A stretch of 64,000 bases of DNA, taken from positions 62,001-126,000 of the forward strand of contig WUJK01000004.1 in assembly GCA_011317545.1 (NCBI GenBank), written 5' to 3'. Of this stretch, positions 50,794-60,059 are shown one piece after another. The position numbers were made by a program, and so were the translations under genes. Within the stretch, counting starts at the first letter, position 1. Every line of letters begins with the position of its first letter. The notes below the pieces were generated by a model that saw nothing but the letters and a program-made list of their open reading frames with translations, did not search any database and was not told the DNA's origin. This DNA is from Coniella vitis (taxonomy: Eukaryota > Ascomycota > Sordariomycetes > Diaporthales > Schizoparmaceae).

Positions 50794-51517
50794 ATGTCTT
50801 CTTCGCTCCAGCTCGACACCTCGGATGGCTTCGAGAAGCCGAGTGCTGGAGAATTGTATTTTGCCTATGGGAGCAACATGTACTTGCCCCAAATGGCCGC
50901 GCGCTGTCCTGGTAGTACGTTATTTGCCCGGGGCATCCTTCACAACTACAAGTGGCAGACCAATACCCGCGGCGGAGGGAATATAGTCCCTGCGGCGCCT
51001 GGCACCTTTGTGGAGGGCATCATCTTCTTCATTCCGCCGAGCGATCTCGAGGCCCTTAGGGGCTTTGAGGGAGTACAGTCGGGCAACTTTGATGAATGCA
51101 AAGTCCATGTAGAGGTCGAGCCTCTTTCGAGTCCTGCGTTCCAAGGCAAGACGCCCGCGGAGGTGGCAGAAATGCTCCTACAGCCTGGCCCCAACCTCAT
51201 GAAGAACGAACTCGACTGTCATCCTGGGAACACGATGGCGGCCGCAGAAGCCAGTCAGTACGCTTCCAATCTCCATTGAAAGAAGACAATATACAGGATT
51301 GAGTTGCTGACAGTGTATTAAAGCCCCAAAAGAAGAGAAATTCCTTGAAGCAACAGTGTATATAAGCCACAAATACCAGATTCCCGGTCCAATCAGGGAC
51401 GAATACGTTACCCGTATGCATTTGGCGATGGGCCACGCACGTCTATTGGGCATATCCAAGAAGTTTCTGGAGGAGTCGTTATATCCCCAGATCTTCGGCA
51501 GAAATAGATTAGACTAA
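50794..51517 (+). CDS. Gamma-glutamylcyclotransferase-fold (GGCT/AIG2-like) protein
   Basis: 206-aa protein with exons 50794-51253 and 51357-51517 (621 nt). The YFAYGSNM motif (residues 22-29) forms the diagnostic substrate loop of the GGCT fold. Next come a YKWQTNTRGGGNIVP segment and a LEALRGFEGV stretch whose Glu is the candidate catalytic acid/base. Without splicing the frame stops at 51279, but a GTCAGT donor at 51254 and a CAACAG acceptor at 51356 restore the family C-terminus (YISHKYQIPGPIRDEYVTRM). Members of this fold release 5-oxoproline from gamma-glutamyl amines or glutathione, or act on other gamma-glutamyl amides. Next to oxygenases and near a GST-like gene, it could process a glutathione- or glutamyl-linked intermediate (inference). 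An ordinary housekeeping GGCT is also possible. Confidence 0.85.
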
Positions 51518-51917
51518 ATATATTCGTGCTACATACAACATTGATGGTCTGCCTTACAAGACCGAGACGTTCTGCGGCTGTATACAGGATAGGTCACACA
51601 TACATGTATGTTGATACAATCTTGGTCGAAAAACACAAAGATGTAGCGATATTGCAAGAAAGAGAATACACCATTTTATTTTCTTTATAGGGGAAAAATG
51701 ATATGCAGAGAGCCACCATATAATTTCGAGAGTCTTGTGTAAAACTTGTAAGGATAGGAAATGCGGAAGATGACAATCCCACCCCTGACTTTTCTTTTGT
51801 AGAACGAAAAAGATGATCGATCATGGAACATATTAAACTTGGCTCATTTTGATGCGAACATGACATGACGCCAGCCACCTCTTGATAAGATTGGTCGCCT
51901 TGGGAGAGACAGCTTCT
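51518..51917. other. Convergent intergenic region
   Basis: About 400 bp holding the 3' ends of the GGCT-fold and heme-oxygenase-like genes. No gene seen. Confidence 0.5.
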
Positions 51918-54149
51918 TCAGTGGAAAACCCTCTCAAATACGCTCATGGCCATGCCATACCCCCGAGCCAACTGGGAGTACTGTAGCTCATCAGTCTCCT
52001 TGAGGATCTTCACGCACTCCTGAAGACCCTCACCAACTCTCGCAACAATTGCTGCGGATATCTTTTGATCTTCAAGAGATAGTAGGTTGGGGGTGAGCGA
52101 TACAGCACGTACAAGCTCCAAGGAGGCCCTTGACAGACCAAGTAGCAGTCCAAGGTTCGCGACTGGCCGGGTAGCGCAACGAAGCATGTCTGCAGCGAGG
52201 TTTATGCTCTCTGGTGTCTGCCCATGTTGCTCTGTCAGGTCAAGGACTTCGTGCAGATTCTGGGGTTTGGCACTATTCATTCCCCAGTTTGTCTTACTGA
52301 GGATATTGAGACCAATGTCGACCAGACTGGGACATGTGAGCCGTTTCATCTCGTCCATGCCAGCTACAACATGAGCCTCGACAGCGAAACCCGCTTGCGC
52401 GCGGAGGACGCGCAAAATATTTGCGTGAAGTGGGTTAGAGGTGATAGATGGGATATTGATTGTGTTTTCGAGTAGCGATATGTGCGCGAACCACAGTGCA
52501 ATCACATCTGCAAGACGATCCATGTTGGTAACTCCCGGGAGGCTCTGTTCTGTTCCAAGATCCGGCACAACACGTGACTGATCCTTGCAGCTCATGCTCA
52601 TTGTGTCTCCAGTAAGTATGACAGGATGGTGGCGAGTAGGGTCTTGGAGCTGGTTCACAACCACGTTGGAGGCTAGAGGCTGCCTTTGCGTGAAATTCCA
52701 ATACAGCCAGGTGTTGCCCTCAGCCCCTAAAGAATCAATCCACTCCGACAAGACGACGACCTCCTTATGAGTAAATGCGCCAAACATACGTCCTCCCCAT
52801 GATAACTCACGGATCAGAGGGCTATTCTTGCCGTCTCCAGGGCGAACCCACGGCTTTGCGCGACTCAGAGCAGTCAAGAGCGCCACTTGTTCCTCAGGTC
52901 GCACATTTTTCCATGTTTCCGGTGCAAGCCAGTCGGCCAGAGCCTGGCCCCCAATACGAGCCCGGCAGTGGACGTGGAACTTGTGAGAGACCATTGCCTT
53001 GGCCTGGAAAATCTCAACCACACGGGAGCTGAGGTCATCAAGTGGGATGTGGAGCGTCTTGGACACTGCTCCAGTCCGCCCCGAAATTGAAACTGCCTGC
53101 TCATCGGAGCAGCCTTCTCCCAAGGTTTGAGACATGATGTAGCCGACCTGGACACGCTTCCACGCCTGTTTGAGCGCCGCTTCGCCTTCGGTGGAGCGAA
53201 TCATCTCCAGATAGCGTGTGACGGTCAGCGTAGCCATGGCCGTATGTCCAGAATCCGCATTGTCAATGGCAATGTGGATGAGAAAATACAAGGGGTTGAT
53301 GCCGAAGCGCTGGAGCTCATAAGCTGCCTGCATAGTTTCCAGAGTGATGAGCTCGTAATGCATGTTGAAACCAAGTATCTCTGGAAGAAACTCGTTGGGA
53401 AAGAGTGAAACCAAAAGTTGGCCCACGGCTGCTTCCCATTTCCCGTGGCTGCTCTCATCCTTCCAGTAGTCAAGTTCGATGAACTCGGGGCTGTGGCTGT
53501 CTGGTAGCGGGCAGCCAATGTCTTGCAGCAGCTGTCGGTAGAGATATACATGGTGTTTGGATAGATCACCATCACCAAGTTCCTCTGAGAGAACCTGCCA
53601 AGCATCCTTGGCAATGCTTCGAAGACTGAAGGGGGTGGTGATTTTATGAATGTGTGACAGCCATGACCCATCAACGAACTTGACTGGGGCCTGTTGAATC
53701 ACCCAAGCCTTGGCCTCTTCAACTGTCTTGAACAGTTGGGGGCCCTGGCCTAGCTTCCGGCGGTCCAAATACCCTTCCCACTTCATCAAGACTCTATCAT
53801 GCTCTCCTTGAATGAATTCCAAGAGCTTCTCTGAATCAAAGTGCTCGAGTTTCAGGATGCTTTCTTCGCCTTTGCTGGCACTCAGGGACAAGCCTCGTGA
53901 AAACATGGCAAGGAGTTCGTTGCGGGCTGGTTCAAGAATACTAGGGTTGTCCTCAAGATTTTGAATGCGAAAGAACATGTCCTGGTACCAAGCCTTGTCT
54001 TTGGACGCCTCTGATTTTGAGGAGTATCGAGCAATAGACTCTTTGATTTTGACAGAGTCTGTGGTTTTCGCCATTCGCCACTCTCTCAACTGCAAATAGA
54101 TTTTCAAAAAGGCAAAGGCCACCGCCGCGGCCAAGAAGAGGGCAAACAT
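51918..54149 (-). CDS. Membrane-anchored heme-oxygenase-like diiron (iron-containing redox enzyme) protein
   Basis: Single-exon 743-aa protein. An N-terminal hydrophobic helix (about residues 2-20) followed by basic residues predicts a membrane anchor with the bulk in the cytosol. The region of about 180-320 resembles the iron-containing redox enzyme / heme-oxygenase-like diiron oxygenase (HDO) family. ELGDGDLSKHH (190-200) matches the E...H core-helix-1 motif, E265 or E271 lies in the next core helix, and IDNADSGHTAMA (295-306) gives the D-x2-H motif with D299 and H302. Family members include UndA, BesC, SznF and CADD, which perform O2-dependent C-C cleavage, desaturation or N-oxygenation. 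The remaining ~400 C-terminal residues are helical and unrecognised, much longer than a typical HDO of 230-350 aa. Divergent from the 2OG oxygenase gene. Substrate unknown. Confidence 0.75.
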   Translation of the reverse strand: MFALFLAAAVAFAFLKIYLQLREWRMAKTTDSVKIKESIARYSSKSEASKDKAWYQDMFFRIQNLEDNPSILEPARNELLAMFSRGLSLSASKGEESILKLEHFDSEKLLEFIQGEHDRVLMKWEGYLDRRKLGQGPQLFKTVEEAKAWVIQQAPVKFVDGSWLSHIHKITTPFSLRSIAKDAWQVLSEELGDGDLSKHHVYLYRQLLQDIGCPLPDSHSPEFIELDYWKDESSHGKWEAAVGQLLVSLFPNEFLPEILGFNMHYELITLETMQAAYELQRFGINPLYFLIHIAIDNADSGHTAMATLTVTRYLEMIRSTEGEAALKQAWKRVQVGYIMSQTLGEGCSDEQAVSISGRTGAVSKTLHIPLDDLSSRVVEIFQAKAMVSHKFHVHCRARIGGQALADWLAPETWKNVRPEEQVALLTALSRAKPWVRPGDGKNSPLIRELSWGGRMFGAFTHKEVVVLSEWIDSLGAEGNTWLYWNFTQRQPLASNVVVNQLQDPTRHHPVILTGDTMSMSCKDQSRVVPDLGTEQSLPGVTNMDRLADVIALWFAHISLLENTINIPSITSNPLHANILRVLRAQAGFAVEAHVVAGMDEMKRLTCPSLVDIGLNILSKTNWGMNSAKPQNLHEVLDLTEQHGQTPESINLAADMLRCATRPVANLGLLLGLSRASLELVRAVSLTPNLLSLEDQKISAAIVARVGEGLQECVKILKETDELQYSQLARGYGMAMSVFERVFH

Positions 54150-54969
54150 TTGGGAAGATGAATGTAGGAGTGTGGTGGAACAAGTGCTTCTCGAGTGATA
54201 CTTTCAGAGAACGACCCTTGAGCTTCCAGTGCTTAGCCCTCAACAATCCAAACTTATATATCACATCGCTATGAGGTGCTCGCCTCAGTCATCTAGGAAA
54301 CAGATGCGCGGTCTTCTGCATCCGGCAAACCACATTCGATGTATGACAGCTTCAAGCCTTCTACACGTGTTGACATTTGTTTACGCCCGTACCGCCCATG
54401 GCAGCGACCATCGGAGACATATTGTAGCATCTCACCCCGGTAGTGTGGCGACTAGCAAAAGATCTTGGCGGTTGAAGATGGACCTGCCCAGTCTCGACCG
54501 ATGTGGATCAGGAGAGTAAGGGCTAAATACGTGACCATTTCGCCAAGCATTATCCAAGAGTCGGATTACTGATTCCGAAACTGGCCAAACCGAGTGCTAT
54601 TGCGCATAGGCGAATCTGGCTGTAGGTGAGGGGTAGCAAATCCTATGATGCAGGCAGCTTGGTTCGTATGCAGATCGTGATTTTTATGTGTCAGCGTAAT
54701 ATTCACTCATGCAACGATCTCTGCTGGCAAGACTAGGCGGTGGATTCCATACCATCCATTATGCCAAGGTTGGAAATCTGCTTAGTCCTCCTTCTGTCGC
54801 TTGACGGTTGGTCGACATCTAACTTACCAAGGCACCATTTCTCCCCTCCAAAACGACGTATCTCAGCTAATCTCTACGTTTCTTTGAAAGTCATATCCTT
54901 CTTGCGCTCAAGTCATTCATCCAGCTCTGGGATCTTCTGGCCTGTTCCATCTTCTTCACCAAAGCCAGC
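54150..54969. promoter_or_regulatory. Divergent promoter between the diiron-oxygenase-like and 2OG-oxygenase genes
   Basis: 820 bp separate the two start codons. No gene inside. It holds a symmetric zinc-cluster-type site (see 54562-54577). Confidence 0.5.
54562..54577. promoter_or_regulatory. Candidate Zn2Cys6 operator CGG-N10-CCG
   Basis: A perfect inverted half-site pair, CGG and CCG spaced by 10 bp and flanked symmetrically (TCGG...CCGA), about 400 bp from both divergent start codons. Zinc-cluster factors such as Put3 (N10) and Gal4 (N11) bind this layout, so a regulator in the window could co-control both oxygenases. Chance occurrence is possible. Confidence 0.4.
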
Positions 54970-55920
54970 ATGACTTCTGCATCTGAACCTGCCGGCACGG
55001 CCTCCTTGGCCGTTCTCAACTACGAGGCTCTACTGCAGAAGAAAGCCACCGAGATCGAGAAGCTACTCGACGCCAGCCAGACAGCAGGCATGTTCTACCT
55101 TGACCTTCGGGGCCGTGAAACTCAGACCATGTTTGAAGACGTGCCCATCCTTTTCAAGACTGCCAACGAATTTTTCGCACTTCCTCGAGAATCTGAAGAG
55201 AAATTGCAAAGCCTTGTTGAAGGTCAAGAACGAGGGTGAGAAATCCGCTCCCCTGCCTCTCCATTGATCCATTAGATGGTACAAATACTCACGGCAAACT
55301 TATAGTTACCACCCTGGAAAGGGCTCAGAGTACTATGAGGTAAGTGTCGAGAGATATCGAACGGTTGGCCTTCACGATCAGACCTCTAACAAGAGACACA
55401 GATTCCACGAGACGATTTCCTGAGCGGCAAATGGGCTCTACCGGCCAGTCTGCAAGGCCAAAAGGAGCGCATTACGCGCGCCCTGAGCACATTGAACAAT
55501 ATTGCCCAAACGATTCTCGCCGAGCTCTGTGCTGCAGTGCAGCTTGAAATTCCAGAGCTTGGCGACGACCCCACCGTGCCCAGCGACACGGCTTTCAAGC
55601 TTTACTATAAGCCTCCGATCCACGAAGTTGGCAAGATCATCGTCCCATGGCACACAGACATGGGGCTTCTTACGCTGTTGTGGTACGATGAGCCTACCAC
55701 ACAGGTGCCTGTTGAACACGGAAATGTGAAGGGCGATCAGTTTGAAGGTTTTGAGACGGTGACTGCCGTGGAGGGGTGTATTCTTGTCAATGTTGCTGAT
55801 GAACTGGCAGCAAAGTCTGCTGGACGTCTACACTCGACGGTGCATCGCGTCGTGGCACCACCGGGGCCCAAAAGAGTCAAGAATACTCTTGCGTACCTGT
55901 TGCGCCCCTTCAAGGTTTAG
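54970..55920 (+). CDS. 2-oxoglutarate/Fe(II)-dependent dioxygenase, isopenicillin-N-synthase-like
   Basis: 272-aa cytosolic oxygenase, exons 54970-55235, 55306-55339 (34 nt) and 55402-55920 (819 nt, in phase). The fold is of the fungal IPNS-like type: an N-terminal region with GMFYLDLRG, then a double-stranded beta-helix core with the iron ligands H184-x-D186 (PWHTDMG) and H248 (STVHRVV), and R258 as a candidate 2OG-binding Arg before NTLAYLLRP. At 272 aa it is shorter than typical family members (320-360). The GKWALPASL segment suggests that the N-terminal DIOX_N part is reduced rather than missing. Likely hydroxylates, desaturates or cyclises a small molecule using 2OG and O2. It pairs with the diiron-type gene through a shared promoter. 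Confidence 0.87.
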
Positions 55921-57203
55921 GTCTAATCCAGCATTGCCTCTTGAGGTATGCTAGGCGTGGTGGAGGTTCAGGGCTATGGAGGAGAATTTCGCCTCACTAT
56001 ACAGTCGTTCTGCAATTTACATTTGTTTTGCATAAAGCTCTTTTGTCTCATTTTCCTTTTACCTTTACTCTATTTTCTCCCTTTCTCCTTTTTGGAGATC
56101 GGGTGCAGCGTTCACCAAAAGTCGCTCAACCACTCAGATCGCAGATTGAACCGGCTATAGACTCAGTCAACTACCACAAGACTACATATGTATACATAGA
56201 ATTTTACCGCATTGGTAGCCATTTGCTTAGAGCCTGTTCTTATTGGAGCGGGTAGCAGCTTCGCAGAAAACATAGCCGACTTTAGCAACGATGACAAGTT
56301 TTTCTCGCGTATTGACCATATCCGATTCCCAAGCAAAGCGCAAATGAAATTACATGATCCTTCGAGTCTCCCTAGACGTACAGGTTCCGGAGACCAATTT
56401 GCCAGCAGTCTGACATACTTGAAAGTGAGAAGGCCTTGCATGCTCGTTTAAGCAAAGAGGTAAGAATGTAACTATGAGTGTCGTACTATAAACCTTGTAA
56501 AGATCATCCTTCGACCTTTTACTCGCCCTTGGCGTTTGTATTGATGACAGAGTTGAAGAAAAAGTTGAATAATCATTACGTAGTTTGTTTTTTATTTTCA
56601 AACATAAAACTATGGATAGGAGTAGGATTCCGATCAGAATGCATGGACAAGTAGCCGTATGCAGAGTAGAGCTGCATCCAAGCGAAGCGTAAGGCGGAAT
56701 ACAACATGATGTTACAATTAGCATGGTACAGGTCTAGGCACTCGGACCTTTTTCAAAAGAAGGTGCTACGCCGCAATACGACAGATTATCTCATCCCATA
56801 TCAGGCTATTACTTAGTTACTCATCGGCTTTCCTGTTTGGGGTTTTGCAGGTAGGTGATGTAGTGGGCGAAAGTCAGAGGGGTGGTCTGCTCGCAGAGCC
56901 TGCGTATGCATTCTGGGGTTATGTGTGGCCACTTTGTTAAGTGCATCTCCTTGTTGCGCAAGTAAGGCGTTTATACAGGATATAAACCATATGCAAAGTC
57001 GCTAGGTCACTCCTCGTATTCATAACAAATCAATGAATCAGCCTTCTTGAATCGTCAGATGTAGCTGGGAAGAAGCCATATTATCTTTCAAATATTGCAT
57101 TTCACCAGTCATAGCCAGTCCTCGGCTGTTTGAGCCATCTCAAATCCACGATCCAAAATCACCATCATCATCATCATCATCATCATCGATCGTCATAATC
57201 ATC
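55921..57203. other. Intergenic region before the AspRS-like gene
   Basis: 1.28 kb with no supported gene; short frames on both strands lack domain features. A CAT/ATC microsatellite lies at 57162-57187 in the presumed 5' UTR. Confidence 0.5.
57162..57187. repeat. (CAT)n microsatellite in the AspRS-like 5' UTR
   Basis: About eight tandem CAT/ATC units directly upstream of the proposed start codon at 57204. Confidence 0.85.
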
Positions 57204-58895
57204 ATGACCAGCGAGTTGTTCGTAAGTTTAAAGCTTTCCAGCAGTTGATTTAGATTATATCTGATGGCAAATCAAAGGATAATATGCTGCTACTGTCGGA
57301 GCGAGACGGCCACGTAACACTGGAAGCTAGAGTCAAGTCTCATCTGGCCGCTGCTCCAGGAAAGTTACGTGTAGAGCTTAGGTCTCGTGGCAAGACACTG
57401 GCAGGATTGATTGATTCGGAAGTCGTCGGGAAGGAAGCTTGGAAGAATGCACAGAAGCTGACATCCGAGTCCATCATTCGAGTGTCAGGCCACGTTTGTG
57501 TGCTGGACAAAAATCACCGTACAAACGGTGGGATCTCAAATGGCGATGACGGGCTTGTATCGTCAACGGACGGTGTGCACAGCATTCAAGTGACAGCCCT
57601 CGAAGTCATATCGCGCGCTTCACCAGGCCTCCCCGATGCCGCCGAGTTGATGGCATCAGACCTCGAAGAACGGCTCGACAACCGCATTCTCGAGGTCCGC
57701 CACGCGGCTGCTGGGGCTGTCTTCAAGCTGCACTCTGGTATGTGCCAGCTTATTGTGGAATTTCTGTGCTCTCACGGCTTTCACTGGATCAATACACCGC
57801 GCATCATCACTGCTACTGTTACAGGCGACAACGAGTTTTTCCACCTGCCGTACTTTGGTCGGGATGCCTGGCTGGCACAGAGCTCGCAGCACCATAAACA
57901 GATGGCTCTGTCTATGGACATGGAGCGTGTATTTGAGATTGGTCCCGTGTTTAGGGAGGAGAGGAAGTCTTACACCTCGGCAAGGCATATGACTGAAGTA
58001 CGTGTTCACCACCTGGATTCAGTTCCAAGCAAGCTTTTGATTTGTCGTTATGTCTTCAAACTACCTTTACGCCTTTCATAATGGAGCAAAGTTAACTCAT
58101 CCACACGACTCTACAGTTTACTGTCTTGGATATCGGTATGGTATTCGAGGACGACTATCATGAAGTCGCCGAACTGATCGAATCAATGCTGGTATTTGTC
58201 ATTCGCGGCCTTCAGGAGCGCCGACAGTACCGCAAGCTACTCGAGTCTGTAAATCAAATCTACCCGTCCGCCAGAGAGTTCCGAATTGGGTTGGACGAAC
58301 ACGGCAAAGTTCCACGCATCACATTTCTTGAGGCCAAGCGAATCCTCCGAGAGGAACTTGGCTTCAATGCTGACGATAAGAAGAATTTCACGCAAGTAGA
58401 AATCCCGCCAAAGGTGAACGCTGCCGTTTATGTTGTGGATATCAGTGCTAACATGAATGGCATACTAGTGATGAAGAAGAAGCTGCTCTCGGGCAGCACT
58501 TTCGCAACTCGCCCAAGCTAGGCCAGACGGACATCTTCACCATTGACCAGTTCCCTGCCTCCATGAGGCAGTTCAACTCGCAGGCGAACCCAGAGAGACC
58601 GGAGCTATCCAACACGTGGGACACGATTGTCGGGGGCCGCGAGATTTGCTCGGGCAGCCAGCGTATCAATGACTATGAGCAGTTGTGCGACGCTATGCGT
58701 AACAATGTATGTGGTCCGCCAATGGATCCGTGCGCCGAGCAGTGGAAAGCATACTTGACCGCTTTCCAAACAGGCATGCCTCGGCACGGTGGCTGTGGGC
58801 TGGGAGTCAACAGACTGCTCCAGAGCATTCTTGGTCTGAAGGATATACGAGAGGTCACACTATTCCCTCGGGATGCAAACAGACTTGCTCCATGA
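57204..58895 (+). CDS. Divergent stand-alone aspartyl-tRNA synthetase paralog (class IIb)
   Basis: 479-aa protein, exons 57204-57221, 57278-57997, 58117-58391 and 58469-58895 (1440 nt, in phase). An N-terminal OB-fold (about 15-115) precedes a class II core. Recognisable parts are the flipping loop and LAQSSQHHKQ (207-210 is QSSQ, where AspRS normally has QSPQ), motif 2 FREERKSYTSARHMTE (231-246; usual form FRAE-SNTHRHLTE), the REICSGSQRI block, and motif 3 GGCGLGVNRL (445-454) with the invariant Arg453 kept but the usual Glu replaced by Asn452. There is no bacterial GAD insertion and no mitochondrial presequence, so it derives from the cytosolic eukaryotic form (about 550 aa), shorter at the N-terminus. 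Intron 3 is GC-AG (GCAAGT donor at 58392, GCTAAC branch, CTAG acceptor). Clustered with oxygenases and transporters, it is probably a resistance copy or a biosynthetic enzyme (inference). Confidence 0.85.
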
Positions 58896-59749
58896 GGTGC
58901 TTTGCAGCACAGTATTATGTACCCTAAATGAATACGCACCACATGTCTCTTGGCTTTTAGACACTCTTCATTGACGCCAAACCCGAGAATTGAGGCTTTT
59001 CATAGCGCTCAGCGCTGATGTTGGGTGGTATTTCTCAAGCATAAGTAGGACCGCACGACATGTTTCAGCCGCAGACAAGGCTGCTACTTAGAGCGGGCTG
59101 AGCCGCTGCAGCCAATCAGGCTACGCCGCACCCCCTCGTTCAGCTCTGAATTGCACTATCGCTATACCCCGCGACTAAATTTACAACAAGCGGAATACTC
59201 AATCCAGCCAGAGTGACAGTACAACTTTGCTTATCTAAGCGGACATGACCTGGTTAGGTGACATTTGCTCCTTTTAAAATGTCCATAGTAATCTCTTGAA
59301 ACCCAGCGGCTGTATTTCCGTTACTAAAAACCCCGAGTTAAACTTCGGCTTTTGAAACCTCAGGAAAATGGAGTTTCGCTTGCAGTTGTAGTGCTGGTGC
59401 CGGCGCTTGTATTGATATATTTCCACAGGTAGCTTTAGACTGAGGAGGATGCGTGCTGGGACGTCCTGGTTTTCTCTAGGTTGTAAGAGATATAAGAATG
59501 GGTTGTTTGGGTCTTAAAGTGGTGGAGTTTGACAAGCTGATTGGTATTTGTGCCATCCTAATAATTCAAGCACATCTTTCTGCTGAGGCCGAGGGTCATC
59601 TTGTCTTTCCCATAAGTATCGTTGCAGCGATGCAGTTGGTGTAGATACTCCAAGCAAGCTTTGCGTCTAGTTATCCTAGCAATCCTGCTTCATTATTTTT
59701 TTTAAAAAAAAGAAAAGCCCTTTTGACATTGCTTATATTTTCCTTCAAA

Positions 59750-59846
59750 TTAAAATAAGATATTCTATCCGTCTGTTATTGCTCCGACTTCCGATGATCT
59801 ACTGTGATAGCCTGTTCCTGTGAGCTGCATATTTTTGGTTATAACA
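59750..59846 (-). repeat. Relic of a family-1 LTR terminus
   Basis: Resembles the inverted LTR end at 40732-40832. Shared blocks are TCCGACTTC-GATG, GCCTGTTCCTGTGA and the terminal TATAACA. Substituted but not RIP-mutated; probably a truncated solo LTR. Confidence 0.6.
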
Positions 59847-59865
59847 TGGGTTATTATTACACTAC

Positions 59866-59925
59866 GATCATGTCTATATTCTGCTAGCCGCCTCGAGTGA
59901 CTTGTGTCGCCGTGGGCTATGATAT
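59866..59925 (-). repeat. Second family-1 LTR-end-like relic
   Basis: A weaker match, with CTATATT, GTGACTTGTGT and CGCCGTGGGCTATGATA aligning to the LTR end GTGACCTGTATGACCGTGGGTCATAACA-type region. Lies next to the first relic in the same orientation. Confidence 0.4.
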
Positions 59926-60059
59926 ATGTAAACTATATCTTTGGTAATCAGTAAATGATCGTCGAATATTATAACCCTTTCCTAGCTTGCTTCAATTCAT
60001 TTAACCCCAATCCACGGCTTCTCATCAGATGATCCTAATAATAACGATGTTAGATAAGA

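Larger units (their letters stand above)
58896..60059. other. Intergenic region with old LTR relics
   Basis: 1.16 kb of convergent spacing between the AspRS-like and AYR1-like genes. No gene seen. It contains two short relics of family-1 LTR ends (59750-59846 and 59866-59925) and a T/A-rich tract near 59694-59710. Confidence 0.5.

Noticed and set aside
56350..56724. 124-codon frame on - between the 2OG oxygenase and AspRS-like genes
   Set aside because: Composition resembles translated intergenic DNA; no motif, no good start context, no splice pattern.
57204..58895. Mitochondrial AspRS or AsnRS
   Set aside because: No targeting presequence and no bacterial-type insertion, and the LAQS-x-Q block and flipping loop are of eukaryotic AspRS type rather than AsnRS type.
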